Shown here: positions 14,968 through 15,018 of the stretch, piece by piece
Layout of the letters: each line of letters starts with the position of its first letter
Position numbering within the stretch: position 1 is the first letter of the stretch
NCBI GenBank assembly: GCA_964618405.1
Contig: CAZUAY010000073.1
Location: forward strand, 1-15,018
From: JBBQIY01 sp964618405
Lineage (GTDB): Bacteria > Verrucomicrobiota > Kiritimatiellia > RFP12 > UBA3636
Length of the DNA: 15,018 nt
Reading direction: 5' to 3'
Program-made: the position numbers and the translations under genes
Notes under the pieces: model-generated
Database searches by the model: none
Seen by the model: the letters and a program-made list of their open reading frames with translations, nothing else
Told to the model about the DNA's origin: nothing

Positions 14968-15018
14968 ACACAGAGATTGAGCCACTGGGAGCAGATGCTT
15001 CCAGCCTGTGCAAACGAC

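Noticed and set aside
14941..15018. - strand open frame entering from the right edge
   Set aside because: The translation is produced by the CACAGAG repeat and has no recognisable protein character.
1..15018. CRISPR array, tRNA or rRNA
   Set aside because: No regularly spaced direct repeats, cloverleaf-forming segment or rRNA-like sequence was seen.

Overview
The window looks like a piece of the chromosome of a Gram-negative bacterium. It encodes an inner-membrane to outer-membrane lipid bridge (YdbH/YnbE/YdbL type), a lipoprotein with a clear lipobox, and a cell-division translocase. GlgP is of the short DUF3417-containing type and GlgA has an unusual N-terminus. From the style of these proteins, my best guess is the PVC superphylum (Verrucomicrobiota, Kiritimatiellota or Lentisphaerota). 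This is an inference from protein impressions only, with low to moderate confidence.

Left block (1-7866, + strand). A possible gene end (3-104) is followed by a long imperfect palindrome and a good sigma70-like promoter (217-245). Six co-directional genes then follow: ftsK (277-2784), a RodZ-like HTH/membrane protein (2817-3968), the beta subunit of a class I fumarase/tartrate dehydratase (3965-4543, overlapping the previous stop by 4 nt), and the trio ydbH (4591-7134), ynbE (7197-7478) and ydbL (7480-7866). Tight spacing suggests one or two transcripts. In E. coli the trio forms an envelope-spanning bridge that helps move phospholipid to the outer membrane. The neighbours here are also envelope and division genes, apart from the fumarase subunit, whose alpha partner is not in the window.

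Middle block (7867-10500, mostly - strand) is an accessory patch. It holds the C-terminal scar of an IS66 transposase, an AAA/DUF4143 ATPase gene with its own promoter and an inverted repeat over the -35 box, and about 630 bp without an intact gene. That stretch carries a short IS630 transposase scar and two GC-rich REP-like palindromes. The block ends with a small protein of unknown function. The insertion-sequence debris and the stand-alone ATPase point to repeated insertion and decay between two stable regions.

Right block (10500-14763, + strand) is a glycogen/alpha-glucan pair. A promoter (10545-10573) leads into glgP (alpha-glucan phosphorylase, 10613-13168), and glgA (glycogen synthase, 13228-14763) follows 59 bp later with a strong ribosome binding site. 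One enzyme degrades and the other builds linear alpha-1,4-glucan. No branching, debranching or ADP-glucose pyrophosphorylase gene is in the window. The last 255 bp hold an inverted repeat and short copies of dispersed repeats that also occur at 152-165 and 8146-8167.

No tRNA, rRNA, CRISPR array or intact mobile element was seen.
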